Assembly (NCBI GenBank): GCA_022241785.1
Contig: JAKOMP010000009.1
Location: 41,152 to 105,151 of the forward strand
Direction of reading: 5' to 3'
DNA from: Cyanocohniella sp. LLY
GTDB lineage: Bacteria > Cyanobacteriota > Cyanobacteriia > Cyanobacteriales > Nostocaceae
DNA: 64,000 nucleotides
Positions 26,011 to 35,440 of the stretch are shown piece after piece. The notes beneath the pieces were generated by a model that saw only the letters and a program-made list of their open reading frames with translations, was not told the DNA's origin and searched no databases. A program made the translations under genes and the position numbers. Position 1 is the stretch's first letter. Each line of letters starts with the position of its first letter.

Positions 26011-27480
26011 TTATTGGTTGTTTTGCTGTTTGGCTCTTTCAGTGATGTAGTCTTGTGGTGGGTTGATAAAGACGCGATCGCCTTGTTGGAGTCCTTGTAA
26101 AATTTGGGTTTGGTCTTGGATTTGGGCGCCGATTGTCACTTCACGGAACTGGGGTTGATTTTTCTCATCGGCTACCAATACCCCTGTTCTGCCTTTTTCT
26201 GTAACAATTGCTACCGTTGGTAACACCAAAGCATCACTGACGCGATCGCCTAAAAAGGTTAAATTTACATTTAAGCCAGAACGCAGTTCCTCTATACCTG
26301 TATCTAACGCCACCCGCACTTGAAAGGATGTCACGCCTTGTTCTACTACGGCTTCCGGGGCAATTAAACGCACATTACCTTTAAATATTTGGTCGGGATA
26401 GGCCTCAGCCACAATTTCTACCTGCTGTCCCTGTTTAATTCTGCCAATCTCAACTTCTGGGACTTGCGCTAGCACTTCTAAACCTTTAGCAACGGCGACA
26501 ATGGAACTGGAAGTTGCCGACGCACTAGTAGAAGCCGAAGTTGTGGGAGTAACAAATGCACCAACATTGGCGTATTTCTGGGTGACAATTCCTGATAAGG
26601 GCGTACGAATAACTGTATCTTGGAGCCTGACTTCTGCCGCTTGGATTTGAGCTTCCGCCCCTTTCACTGCTGCTTGACGTTGAGCAATTTCTTCTGGACG
26701 GCTGCCATTTTGCAACAATACCAAGGCGGCGCGGGCTTCAGTCACAGCCGCTTCCCTTACTGTGATTTCCTCATTGCGGCTACCACTTTCTAATAGTGAC
26801 AGTCGTTTTTGGGCTTCATCTAAACTAGCTTTTGCTCTTTGGTCTTCACTAATATACTGTTCCAATTGGTCTTGAGAAGTTGCCCCTTGCTGGGTTAATT
26901 CTCGATAGCGGTTCACCCGTGATTGGGTGAGGGTTACCTGTGCTTGGGCTGAATTTACCTGTGCTTGGGCCTGGGCAATTTCCTGGGCGCGATTCCCCGC
27001 ACGGGCTTGAGCTAATTGTGCCTCTGCTTGGGCTAATCTAGCTCTGGCTTGGTCAATTTCTTGAGGACGACTCCCGGCACGGGCTTGATCTAACTGTGCC
27101 TGTGTTTGGGCTAAATTGGCGCGGTATTGCAGTATCTGTGCTTGAATATCACCCACATCCATGCGGGCGAGAATTTGTCCTTGTTGGACGCGATCGCCTT
27201 GTTCCACATATAACTGTGCCACCACACCAGGGTTTTTGGGACTGATATTCACACTTTGAACAGGTACAACCTTACCACTAGCAGTAATCCGCAAAGTGAC
27301 ATTTTGGGCTTCCACAGGAACAGTTAATTGGCTGATATCTTGTTCACGTGATCTCTGGTTCACAAGGTGATAAGTAGTAGTTGTACCGACAACTACTGAA
27401 CCTGCTACTATTAACCCCATCGCCCACCGAAATGGATGCTTGACTTTGCCAATAAAGGGAACTTCTATCTGCGTCATCAT
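26011..27480 (-). CDS. Efflux periplasmic adaptor (HlyD/MacA type, pair 1)
   Basis: A 489-residue membrane fusion protein with one N-terminal helix (about 18-38), the lipoyl half motif VAQLYVEQGDRVQQGQILARMD, a long Gln/Ala-rich coiled coil with repeated RPQEIDQARARLAQAEA-type units, the second half (TPLSGIVTQKYANVGAFVTP) and beta-barrel and proximal domains. It would bridge the permease (25995) and TolC (29475). A Ser/Thr/Ala-rich loop (TSASTSASATSSS) near 310-322 interrupts the lipoyl region and is shared in kind with the second adaptor. Start at the first of two ATG codons. Confidence 0.93.
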   Translation of the reverse strand: MMTQIEVPFIGKVKHPFRWAMGLIVAGSVVVGTTTTYHLVNQRSREQDISQLTVPVEAQNVTLRITASGKVVPVQSVNISPKNPGVVAQLYVEQGDRVQQGQILARMDVGDIQAQILQYRANLAQTQAQLDQARAGSRPQEIDQARARLAQAEAQLAQARAGNRAQEIAQAQAQVNSAQAQVTLTQSRVNRYRELTQQGATSQDQLEQYISEDQRAKASLDEAQKRLSLLESGSRNEEITVREAAVTEARAALVLLQNGSRPEEIAQRQAAVKGAEAQIQAAEVRLQDTVIRTPLSGIVTQKYANVGAFVTPTTSASTSASATSSSIVAVAKGLEVLAQVPEVEIGRIKQGQQVEIVAEAYPDQIFKGNVRLIAPEAVVEQGVTSFQVRVALDTGIEELRSGLNVNLTFLGDRVSDALVLPTVAIVTEKGRTGVLVADEKNQPQFREVTIGAQIQDQTQILQGLQQGDRVFINPPQDYITERAKQQNNQ

Positions 27481-27639
27481 AAATAGTAGCCTGAGCCAGC
27501 AAGTGCAGAAATAAAAAACTATCCATCAACTAAACAACTAGACTGAAAATCAGCTTTATAGTTGCTTAATCTGTTTTTATACTAACTTTTAGTCTTTTTT
27601 CCCGCCTTCACCTGATAGAGTGAAATCCACACCTCATCG

Positions 27640-28037
27640 AAGAGGCAGGGAGCAGGGGGGCAGGGGGCAGGGGAGAAAAAGCAACCACAAGGAGGAGCTA
27701 CTGCGGTGGACTGGTTTCCCGGCATAAAGGAGCCAGTTGCGTGGTGAGGCAGTCCGGTCTTGGGGGTTTCCCCCATGAGGAACTGCCGAAAGGATTTCCC
27801 GACTTGTAGACGCCCCTCTGGGCGGCTTCCCGCAGGGTACGGACTGGTGTCAAGTGGCGTTGGGGCTTCTCTACGAGACGCTGCGCGTAGCTTGCTTCTC
27901 CGTCGTAGGAGTACAACCAACAGCGCAAGGGAGCAAGGGAGCTATCGCCCACAATTCCACTCGGCTTTAAACCTTATCTTTTGGTACAAGGGACTTCCCC
28001 GTCTCTGCCCCCTGCCCCCCTGCCTCCCCCGCCTCTT
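27640..28037. repeat. Composite repeat bounded by a G-rich inverted repeat
   Basis: The segment begins AGAGGCAGGGAGCAGGGG (27641 on) and ends with its approximate reverse complement (28001-28037, CTGCCTCCCCCGCCTCTT at the end), giving imperfect inverted repeats of about 36 bp around 325 bases. The interior is built from interspersed repeats such as GGGGGTTTCCCCCATGAGG and CTTCTCTACGAGACGCTGCGC. It sits between the adaptor (27480) and tolC (28060). Open frames here on both strands are repeat-driven and not coding. It may be a degenerate MITE or a chance pairing of two G-rich repeats. Confidence 0.45.
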
Positions 28038-28059
28038 GTAAACAGAGTGAGTTGTTGAT

Positions 28060-29475
28060 TTAATTGGCCGCCCTCAAAGTTACACTCCGCTGCAAATTAG
28101 CCAAGGCACGATTGTAATTTAAAATAGCTGTGACTCGATTACCTTCAGCCCTGGTGAGGTCGTTTTCTGCAAAAATCACATCTGTTTGAGTACCTACACC
28201 AGCTTCAAACCTCAGTCTAGCTAAATTTAATGCTTCCCTCGCTTGATTTAAAGCCACGCTAGAAGTTTGTACATTCTCTAGATTTGATTGCAATTGAGCA
28301 TAGAATTGTTCTACATCGAACCGAATTTGATCGCGCTGACTAGCAAATTGCGTTTCGGCGATCGCAATATTAATTTGTGACTGAGCTGCACTTGCTCTAG
28401 CTGCACCACCATCAAATAAATTTAAACTGCCTCTAAGTGCTATTGAATAACCATCAGTAGCGCTGAATCCATCATCAAATCGATCTGCTACGTTATAGAA
28501 CGCATTCGCACTGATTTGCGGCCCTAGCCGTGCCAAAGCCTGTCGTCGCTGTTGTTCGGAAATATTCCGTTGTGCTAATTGTTGTGGCAATTCTGGACGG
28601 TTTTGCAATGCTTGGATAATACTTTCTTCAACCGTTGGCTGCCAAAGACCAGCTATTTGCACAGGATCTGCCGCACTGATATTTACCGACTGCGCCAAAC
28701 TTAACAAAGTAGCAAACTGTCGCCGGACTATTTGCTGTCGCGCCTGAGAATTAGTTAAATCTTGTTGAGCATTAGCCAGATTTACCTGAGATTGCAGCAC
28801 ATCGAACCGTGTACCGACTCCCGCCTGTTCCCTAGCTTGAGCATCCCGCAAACTAGCCTGGGCATTTTCTACAGCCGACTGATTAATTCGTACTTGTTCA
28901 TCGGCTTCTTGCAAATCGTAGTATTGAGTGATGACATTCAACTCAATTTCCAAAGACCTGTTTTCCACAGACAGTTCATCTATCCGTAACTGTTCCTCTA
29001 CTGCGCGGATGCTAGCTTTCCTACTACCAGATGTATAAATGTCATAATTTATTTGCGCTTGACCGTTGAAAGAAGTACTAGATTGAGCCGCAGTCCCAGT
29101 AAAACCTTCACCACTGTTAGTCAAATTAGCACCAAGACTAACATTAGGAAACAAAGCCGCTTGAGACTCTCGCAATGCAGACTGGCTACGCTCTAGTTCT
29201 AATATAGCTACTTGTAAATCTCGATTGTTGCGTTTTGCTAGTTCCAAAGCCTGAGCCAAGGTTATGGGTTGAGTACCCTGAATCCTCACTTCTTCCGGCT
29301 TTGTCGGAAATTGCAGTGGATTGGGACTAGGGTTGAGGAAATCGGGAACTTGTACAGCATTAGCTGGTGTTTCTACGGGAGTTTGAGCATTGACGCTCTT
29401 GGCTAACGTCGGGACAAGAAGTGCGATCGCCACGGCAACCCCGGTAAAATGCACACAGTATAAGAGAAAATTCAT
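28060..29475 (-). CDS. TolC-family outer membrane efflux protein
   Basis: A 471-residue outer-membrane channel component. A hydrophobic signal (about 8-28) ends near NAQTPVETPANA. The first repeat begins ITLAQALELAKRNNRDLQVA (residues LAL-A-NNR are the family hallmark) near 74, and two OEP repeats of long coiled helices follow, the second starting near 290 (NRPELPQQLAQRNI). It is the first gene of the leftward exporter group tolC-adaptor-permease, although a 580-base repeat-rich gap separates it from the adaptor, so co-transcription is uncertain. Confidence 0.92.
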   Translation of the reverse strand: MNFLLYCVHFTGVAVAIALLVPTLAKSVNAQTPVETPANAVQVPDFLNPSPNPLQFPTKPEEVRIQGTQPITLAQALELAKRNNRDLQVAILELERSQSALRESQAALFPNVSLGANLTNSGEGFTGTAAQSSTSFNGQAQINYDIYTSGSRKASIRAVEEQLRIDELSVENRSLEIELNVITQYYDLQEADEQVRINQSAVENAQASLRDAQAREQAGVGTRFDVLQSQVNLANAQQDLTNSQARQQIVRRQFATLLSLAQSVNISAADPVQIAGLWQPTVEESIIQALQNRPELPQQLAQRNISEQQRRQALARLGPQISANAFYNVADRFDDGFSATDGYSIALRGSLNLFDGGAARASAAQSQINIAIAETQFASQRDQIRFDVEQFYAQLQSNLENVQTSSVALNQAREALNLARLRFEAGVGTQTDVIFAENDLTRAEGNRVTAILNYNRALANLQRSVTLRAAN

Positions 29476-29734
29476 ATTATATTTAGCACTTACGTATTGA
29501 CAGATTGCTTAGATAGTGTATCGGAAAACAAGCTTTCTCTCCCAACAGATATCAGACAATAAGAGATACTGGGTAACTGGGAAGAATTAGTTTCATTGGT
29601 CTATTTTAGGAACTTAATACCGTAATATCAATATTATCCAGCAAGACATAACCGTAGTGGGCAAATTTACCATTAGGGTATGTAATATGCTTGAACTATT
29701 CATAAGTTAATTTAATCTAAAATAATCTTTATAG

Positions 29735-30574
29735 ATGGCAGAATATGACAACCTGTGTAAAATCCTCGCCGAAAAATATCCCCGTGATTTCATTCGTTGG
29801 TTATTAAATCAAGAACCGCAAACAATTGAAATATTAAAAAACGAATTAAGCATCGAACCGATACGTGCTGATGCAGTGACATTTTTACAAACAGAAAATC
29901 GGATTTTACACCTGGAATTTCAAACCTCAATTAAATCACAAACACCAATTTCTCTGCGGATGGTGGATTATTATGTCCGACTGACAAGAAAATATCAAGT
30001 TCCGGTTACGCAGGTAGTAATTTTTCTCCAACAGACAAGCGACAAAATTGCGTTTACGGAAGAATATGTTGGCGAAGTCACAACCCACCATTATCGAGTC
30101 ATACGTATGTGGGAGCAAGAATCAGCACCATTTCTTGGCAATGTGGCGTTATTACCTTTAGCACCGTTAACGCAAACAGATTCAGCGCCAGCATTACTAT
30201 CGCAGATTGCCACAGAAATTGCTAAAATTCCAGATATAGAAACTAGACAAAATACTGCTGCTTACACAGAAATTTTAGCAGGATTGAAGTTTGAGAAAGA
30301 TTTTATTCGTCAATTATTGCGAGAAGATATTATGCAAGAATCAGTGATTTATCAGGATATTTTACAGAAGGGAGAACAAAAGGGCGAACAGAAAGAAGCT
30401 TTTCGTTTCTTACAGCGTCAATTAAATCGGCGATTTGGAGAAATCGATGCATCCATAATTGAGAGAATGCGGGTGTTAACTACAGAACAATTGGAACAGT
30501 TAGGAGAAGAATTTTTAGACTTTTCTCATGTATCTGATTTAGGTGCTTGGCTGGAACAAAATACGAGCAGTTAA
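29735..30574 (+). CDS. Rpn family PD-(D/E)XK nuclease/putative transposase with DUF4351
   Basis: A 279-residue member of the Rpn (recombination-promoting nuclease, Transposase_31-like) group. The core has DAVTFLQTENRILHLEFQTSI: an acidic residue, then E-Q (ExQ) as in the PD-(D/E)XK fold (D49, E61, Q63 approximately). The C-terminal 60 residues (RQLNRRFGEIDASI, LEQLGEEFLDFSHVSDL, GAWL) are DUF4351. These are accessory genes present in many copies in cyanobacteria. It is the only rightward gene among the ABC exporter genes and its stop is eight bases from the ATPase stop, which suggests an insertion into the cluster. A related pseudogene is at 63.2 kb. Confidence 0.88.
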   Translation: MAEYDNLCKILAEKYPRDFIRWLLNQEPQTIEILKNELSIEPIRADAVTFLQTENRILHLEFQTSIKSQTPISLRMVDYYVRLTRKYQVPVTQVVIFLQQTSDKIAFTEEYVGEVTTHHYRVIRMWEQESAPFLGNVALLPLAPLTQTDSAPALLSQIATEIAKIPDIETRQNTAAYTEILAGLKFEKDFIRQLLREDIMQESVIYQDILQKGEQKGEQKEAFRFLQRQLNRRFGEIDASIIERMRVLTTEQLEQLGEEFLDFSHVSDLGAWLEQNTSS

Positions 30575-30582
30575 CAGAAATT

Positions 30583-31254
30583 TTAGCCAACAATTAAACC
30601 ATCTTGGACGCGGATAATTCTCTTAGTTTGAGCAGCAATATCTGGTTCGTGAGTCACAATCACAATGGTAATTCCTTGCTCATTTAATTCTGTTAATAAA
30701 TTCATCACATCGTGAGAAGTTTCAGTATCTAAAGCACCCGTAGGTTCATCTGCCAAAACCAATGCTGGTCGGTTAACCAAAGCACGGGCGATCGCTACCC
30801 GTTGTTGTTGTCCGCCAGACAGTTGACTGGGACGATTAGCAATGCGATCACCTAGTCCTACCCTTTGTAATGCTTCCAAAGCCCTTTGACGGCGTTTTGG
30901 TTTAGGTAAGTTGGCGTAAATCATCGGTAGCATGACATTTTCTAAAGCCGTTGACCGCGCCAATAAATTAAATTGTTGGAAAACAAAACCAATTCTTTGG
31001 TTACGAATATAAGCTAATTCATCATCATTAAAAGTAGTTAAATTTCTCCCTTCAAAAATGTAGTTTCCCGTTGAAGGACGATCCAAACACCCCACAATAT
31101 TCATCAGCGTAGATTTACCCGAACCTGATGCACCCATAATAGAGACATATTCCCCCTCCTCAATAGAAAGTTGAATACCCTTAAGTATAGGAACAGTAAC
31201 TTCTCCCAAATAGTAAGTTTTAGTAATAGACTCCAGCCAAATCATCGTAGTCAT
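30583..31254 (-). CDS. MacB-type ABC transporter ATP-binding protein
   Basis: A 223-residue nucleotide-binding subunit of the LolD/MacB/FtsE class: Walker [10 protein letters not shown] near 40, Q loop, signature LSGGQQQR near 143, Walker [13 protein letters not shown] near 162 and switch His (VTHEP) near 198. It supplies energy to the permease at 31476-32816, which is upstream on the same strand, and may also serve the second permease at 24778-25995, since no other ATPase is in the region. ATG at 31254 lies 221 bases after the permease stop, a gap filled by repeats. Confidence 0.95.
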   Translation of the reverse strand: MTTMIWLESITKTYYLGEVTVPILKGIQLSIEEGEYVSIMGASGSGKSTLMNIVGCLDRPSTGNYIFEGRNLTTFNDDELAYIRNQRIGFVFQQFNLLARSTALENVMLPMIYANLPKPKRRQRALEALQRVGLGDRIANRPSQLSGGQQQRVAIARALVNRPALVLADEPTGALDTETSHDVMNLLTELNEQGITIVIVTHEPDIAAQTKRIIRVQDGLIVG

Positions 31255-31475
31255 ATGAATTACAAATTATAAATTATTTAACAAAATGTAGGGGTTTAAA
31301 TCCCCGGCTTTTATCAAGCCCCAAGTGTTGTGGCGGGGTCTAAATCCACGTTACAACACGTAATTGCGTACAGCCATAGCGGGCATAGCTGCGCTTACCG
31401 CGTTAGCGTGCCTTGGGCTGCTATTGCGAATTGCGTACAGCCTAGCGGCATCCGGAGGCTCTATTGCGAATTGGT
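31255..31475. repeat. Repeat-filled gap between permease and ATPase genes
   Basis: The gap contains an inverted repeat GTGTTGT/ACAACAC (31325-31331 and 31353-31359), two copies of AATTGCGTACAGCC (31362-31375 and 31429-31442), two copies of CTATTGCGAATTG (31421-31433 and 31461-31473), and GCGGGCATAGCTGCGCTTACC (31380s-31400), the element also found at 41.1 and 55.7 kb. It separates two genes expected to share a transcript. Confidence 0.65.
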
Positions 31476-32816
31476 TTAATCGCTTCTTAAAGCAGTAATC
31501 GGATCTAATTTAGAGGCATTGCGTGCAGGAATTACACCAGCGAGTAAGCCAACTCCCAAAGATAGGGCAAACCCGGCAATAATTGATAACACAGAAATCA
31601 CAAAAGGAAAACTGAAAACTGTCGATGCACTAAAGGCAATTAAAATGCCACCCCCTATGCCAATAGCACCGCCCAGAGTGGAAATGACGATCGCCTCAGC
31701 TAAAAATTGATTGAGAATTGCTGAATTGGTTGCCCCTACTGCCTTACGAATCCCAATTTCCCGCGTCCGTTCAACAACAGAAACCAGCATAATATTAGCA
31801 ATCCCAATACCACCAACAACTAAGGAAATCCCGGCGATCGCTACTACCATGATTGTAAATAAACCCACCACATTGGTGAAGGTACTGACAATATCAGCTT
31901 GGTTAGTTAAGCGGAAATCATCGGGTTGTGGTGGATAAATATTGTGACGTAAACGTAAAATATTCGTCACTTGAAACTGAGCCGCCTCTAACTTTTCCTG
32001 ATCACTGGATTTAATTAAAATTCCATTCACAGAAACACCTGCTAAGGCATTGTTACCCACAATTCTCCTAGACATACTAGTTAGAGGAATAAACACTTGG
32101 TCATCTCGGTCATTAGGCCCTTGAGAACCCTTAGGTTCCATCACCCCAATTACTTCATAAGCCTCGCCCTGAATGCGGATTCTTTCACCTAGAACATTGG
32201 CACTCTGTCCAAATAATGTCCTCTGGACTGTAGGCCCAATAATCGCCACTTGTGTAGCATTATCCAATTCCTCCTGAGTAAAAAATCTTCCCTGCTGGGG
32301 AAAAGTATTTCTTGCTTCCGGGTAATTCAAATCTGTACCAAAAACAGTTGTCGAAGTATTTTGTTGCCCATAAACCACTTGTGTATTGCTTTGGAGATAA
32401 GCAGAAACAATCTCAGCCGATGGTGCTTGTGTGGCGATCGCCTTAGCATCTTCCCAAGTTAAAGTACTACTAGAACCCAAGCCTTGACGCACATTACCGC
32501 TTCTAGCCGCACCCGCCAAAACCTGAATCACATCTGTACCCAAAGCCTGAATTTGTTGCTCAACACCTCTTTGCACCCCTTGACCAACAGAAGTAATAGC
32601 AATAACCGAAGCAATACCAATAATTACACCCAGCATCGTCAAGCCTGTGCGTAACTTATTACTCCACAGCGTCTCCGCCGCCATTGACAAAATTTCCCAA
32701 AACGGCACCGAGCGAGTCTGTACAACACCTCCTGGCTGTTCTTGGCGTACTACAGCCCTTGCGGGCATCGCTGCGCGCGGGCGCACTTGGCGGTTAGTCA
32801 AAAAACGAATCTTCAC
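31476..32816 (-). CDS. MacB-type ABC transporter permease (pair 2) with repeat-derived N-terminus
   Basis: A 446-residue permease paralogous to the one at 24778: SNKLRTGLTMLGVIIGIASV near 54, MacB_PCD periplasmic domain, three C-terminal helices and the ending PARNASKLDPITALRSD. From the GTG at 32816 it has about 36 extra residues before VPFWEILSMAAETL, where its paralogue starts. Part of this extension (RAAMPARAVV, residues 14-23) is encoded by a copy of an intergenic repeat (32750-32780). Translation may instead begin at GTG 32708. It follows adaptor 2 by 37 bases. Confidence 0.92.
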   Translation of the reverse strand: MKIRFLTNRQVRPRAAMPARAVVRQEQPGGVVQTRSVPFWEILSMAAETLWSNKLRTGLTMLGVIIGIASVIAITSVGQGVQRGVEQQIQALGTDVIQVLAGAARSGNVRQGLGSSSTLTWEDAKAIATQAPSAEIVSAYLQSNTQVVYGQQNTSTTVFGTDLNYPEARNTFPQQGRFFTQEELDNATQVAIIGPTVQRTLFGQSANVLGERIRIQGEAYEVIGVMEPKGSQGPNDRDDQVFIPLTSMSRRIVGNNALAGVSVNGILIKSSDQEKLEAAQFQVTNILRLRHNIYPPQPDDFRLTNQADIVSTFTNVVGLFTIMVVAIAGISLVVGGIGIANIMLVSVVERTREIGIRKAVGATNSAILNQFLAEAIVISTLGGAIGIGGGILIAFSASTVFSFPFVISVLSIIAGFALSLGVGLLAGVIPARNASKLDPITALRSD

Positions 32817-32853
32817 AATTCCCCCAGAATAGCTATATTATTCCCAACCAAAT

Positions 32854-34395
32854 TTATGGGCGACCACCACGATTCTGACTACCCCCACCCATACCAGGAA
32901 GAACACCCCCTCGCGGTGTTGATTGCGGACGTGACCCTGGTGGAAAACTCAGTAAAACTTCCTCATCTCCTGTCAATCCCGATTTAACTTCCGTAAAGTT
33001 GTTCTCAGTCATCCCAGTCTCAATACGAGTAAAAACAGGTTGTCCATCAGCGCCAACCACAAACACACCCGTACCATTTTCTCGACGCACAACCGAGGCT
33101 GTAGGCACAACTAAGGCGTTTTCTACTTGATTGACTTGAAACTCGGCTTCCACATTCATCCCAGACCTCAGAAGCCGTTCCGGGTCTACAAGTGATACTT
33201 TCACTTCAAAACTGGTAACATTTTGTACTACTACAGCTTGGGCAGCAATTTGACTAACTTGACCTGCAAAAGTTCTTCCGGGATAAGCATCCGCACTAAT
33301 TGTGACTGCTTGACCAAGGCTAATTTGAGAAATATTGGTTTCCGCTAAATTAGTCACCACTTCATTAAGAGAAGCCAAAGACAAAATAGAGGAAGAAGTC
33401 GCAGAAGATACATCACTACCAGCAGTGGTAGGCGTCACAAAAGCACCAGGATCAGCAAACTTCCTCGTCACCAAACCATCAAAAGGAGCGCGAATGATGG
33501 TGTCATTAATTTGGGCTTGAGTATTTTGTAGGGAACCACGAGCAGACATCACCTGAGCGCGGGCGGCGTCAATATCTTCTCGACGTGTTCCCGCTTGCAA
33601 CAGTGCTAAGGCTTCCTGTCTTTGACGCACAGTAGCCCTAGCTTGATCAATATCTTCTGGGCGTGATCCTGCTTGTTGTAACGCCAATGCTTGCTGTACT
33701 TCATTTACCTGAGCTTGAGCGCTATCACGATCCGCACGGATTTGGTTAAGAGCCTGAAGGGAAATACCACCGGCGTTATAAAGTTGCTGATTGCGACGGA
33801 AATTATCTTCCGCTTGATTGAAGTTAGCTTGAGCGCTATTTAAACGGGCTTGAGCTTGGGCAATATCTTGAGGGCGATTGCCCGCTTCTATCCTTCGCAG
33901 ATTTGCTTGAGCTTCATCTAATTGTGCTTGAGATTGGGCAATATCCTGGGGGCGATTCCCTGCTTCCGCTTTTTGCAGATTTGCCTCAGCTTGTGCCAGT
34001 TGTCCGCGCGCTGAAGTGAGTTGTCCTTGCAGATTAGAGTCATCCATGTAAGCCAAAATTTGCCCGGCTTTGACAATATCTCCTTCTTCCACTAATAATC
34101 TTCTCAAAATGCCGGAATTTTTAGGGCTGAGATTGATTGACCTTTCAGGCTTCACCGTTCCATTGGCAGCCACTGTGTCTGTGAGGTTTTGTCGTTCTAC
34201 AGGCTGTGTCAGTACTCGCTGTCTTGCTTGTTGACCAGGACGGACGGCTAGTTGGTAATACACGGCATAGCCAACTCCACTTAAAAGTCCCAATATCAGT
34301 AACCAAGATAGCCAACGATTCCTGTTTTTTGTTTTCACCTTTGGCATCAAAGATGCTGAATCTACTGGGTTGGATGTATCAATAGTCATATTCAT
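32854..34395 (-). CDS. Efflux periplasmic adaptor (HlyD/MacA type, pair 2)
   Basis: A 513-residue membrane fusion protein with a cytoplasmic N-terminus, one helix (about 28-46), lipoyl half motif (EEGDIVKAGQILAYMD), a very long coiled coil with repeats of the type NRPQDIAQSQAQLDEAQA, the second half (APFDGLVTRKFADPGAFVTP) and a beta-barrel. A Gly-rich tail (GGVLPGMGGGSQNRGG) ends it. First gene of the leftward group adaptor-permease-ATPase. It is paralogous to the adaptor at 26011; together the cluster looks like a duplicated exporter. Confidence 0.93.
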   Translation of the reverse strand: MNMTIDTSNPVDSASLMPKVKTKNRNRWLSWLLILGLLSGVGYAVYYQLAVRPGQQARQRVLTQPVERQNLTDTVAANGTVKPERSINLSPKNSGILRRLLVEEGDIVKAGQILAYMDDSNLQGQLTSARGQLAQAEANLQKAEAGNRPQDIAQSQAQLDEAQANLRRIEAGNRPQDIAQAQARLNSAQANFNQAEDNFRRNQQLYNAGGISLQALNQIRADRDSAQAQVNEVQQALALQQAGSRPEDIDQARATVRQRQEALALLQAGTRREDIDAARAQVMSARGSLQNTQAQINDTIIRAPFDGLVTRKFADPGAFVTPTTAGSDVSSATSSSILSLASLNEVVTNLAETNISQISLGQAVTISADAYPGRTFAGQVSQIAAQAVVVQNVTSFEVKVSLVDPERLLRSGMNVEAEFQVNQVENALVVPTASVVRRENGTGVFVVGADGQPVFTRIETGMTENNFTEVKSGLTGDEEVLLSFPPGSRPQSTPRGGVLPGMGGGSQNRGGRP

Positions 34396-34560
34396 TTTAA
34401 TGTAGAAAAAATGGCTACCGAGCTAGTTCTGGATGGCTAGAACTTTAGCCCAGTAGCCCCATACTTGCAATTTCGTCAGATTTTTAGTTACCGCTAGGAA
34501 AAGGGCTTTCTGTAGGTTAGCGATTCTATCATCTCGGTGTACTGCTCTTAATTGTAACCA

Positions 34561-34977
34561 CTATATTCTGAGAAGCACTCCATTTTGAAGCCTGATTTGG
34601 CCGTTTTGCAGCCTGACTATACTTCTTGCAGGAACAATTTCCTGAGTGGGAACAATGACATCCCCATTAGGTAGTCTCCAGTAAACTTGGTTACTTTGAT
34701 TACGCATTCTGACTAACCTTCTAGCGGAAACAATTTCCCCGTGAGGCAGTCTCATGTCACCATTAGCAAGTCTAACCACTCTCCGATTAGGAGTCACAAC
34801 TCTGGCGGGAGTCACTCCTCTTCTATTGGGAGTCACAACTCTGGCGGGAGTCACCACTCTGCCACGGACTTGTCTAGTACGGTGTTTATTCCCAGCACTT
34901 GCAGGTGTAGTCAAGAAAATGGGAGAAACTATGAGAACCGCAGCCAGCAGTGCGCTTGGGCGGATTTGTTTCAACAT
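34561..34977 (-). CDS. Secreted basic repeat protein of unknown function
   Basis: A 138-residue protein with a signal peptide (about 1-28, ALLAAVLIVSPIFLTTPASA with AxA cleavage). Residues about 38-66 are tandem repeats of the type RVVTPARVVTPNRRG. The rest has a looser repeat (RLANGDMRLPHGEIVSARRLVR, then RLPNGDVIVPTQEIVPARS, then RLQNGQIRLQNGV), each with a NG turn between two short beta-like segments. It is strongly basic. I do not recognise a family; a cell-surface or polyanion-binding role would fit but is a guess. ATG at 34977; a pair of identical-looking sites lies about 90-140 bases upstream. Confidence 0.7.
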   Translation of the reverse strand: MLKQIRPSALLAAVLIVSPIFLTTPASAGNKHRTRQVRGRVVTPARVVTPNRRGVTPARVVTPNRRVVRLANGDMRLPHGEIVSARRLVRMRNQSNQVYWRLPNGDVIVPTQEIVPARSIVRLQNGQIRLQNGVLLRI

Positions 34978-35440
34978 GAAATTGACTCCTTACTTGCACA
35001 AAATTTCAATTGTGTTTTACGCAATTGATGCTAGTAATTATCAGACACAAAGTTCCAATTCTATGCGTGACTAAAGTCATTAATCAGGACAAAATGGTAT
35101 ATGACCAAAGTCATTAATTTTTCTATTTTCAGGAAAATGTAGTTATGGCACAAAACTGGAAATAGAGGACAAGGAACAGGCTTAAAATGCTCTAATTATA
35201 GGGATTTGACGCGCAATTTATATCTTAAGATATATGGCGATTTTTATATCTAAGCTAATATAATTCGATTATTAATATTCAAGTAATACCGCTATTATCA
35301 AGTTTTATAAAGCGATGAACATAGTTGAAATTTAGGGAAATACAAAAATTACATTATCCAATCCCTGTATCCCAGAATTATCAAATTCGGATTCTCCCTG
35401 CTCATTCTGCAATTGGTTATATTTTTGTCTGAAGTGTAAT
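34978..35440. promoter_or_regulatory. Intergenic region with paired operator-like repeats
   Basis: TGACTAAAGTCATTAAT at 35068-35084 and TGACCAAAGTCATTAAT at 35102-35118 are direct repeats with one difference, 34 bases apart; each contains an inverted repeat (TGACT..AGTCA). They lie upstream of the leftward secreted-protein gene and could be sites for a dimeric regulator. A second element is the 16-bp perfect palindrome TATATCTTAAGATATA at 35219-35234. The remainder is AT-rich and shows no coding frame. Confidence 0.45.

Noticed and set aside
27582..28041. Three open frames of 84-112 codons on both strands between adaptor and tolC.
   Set aside because: All are made of G-rich and interspersed repeats; no start signal and no protein family likeness.
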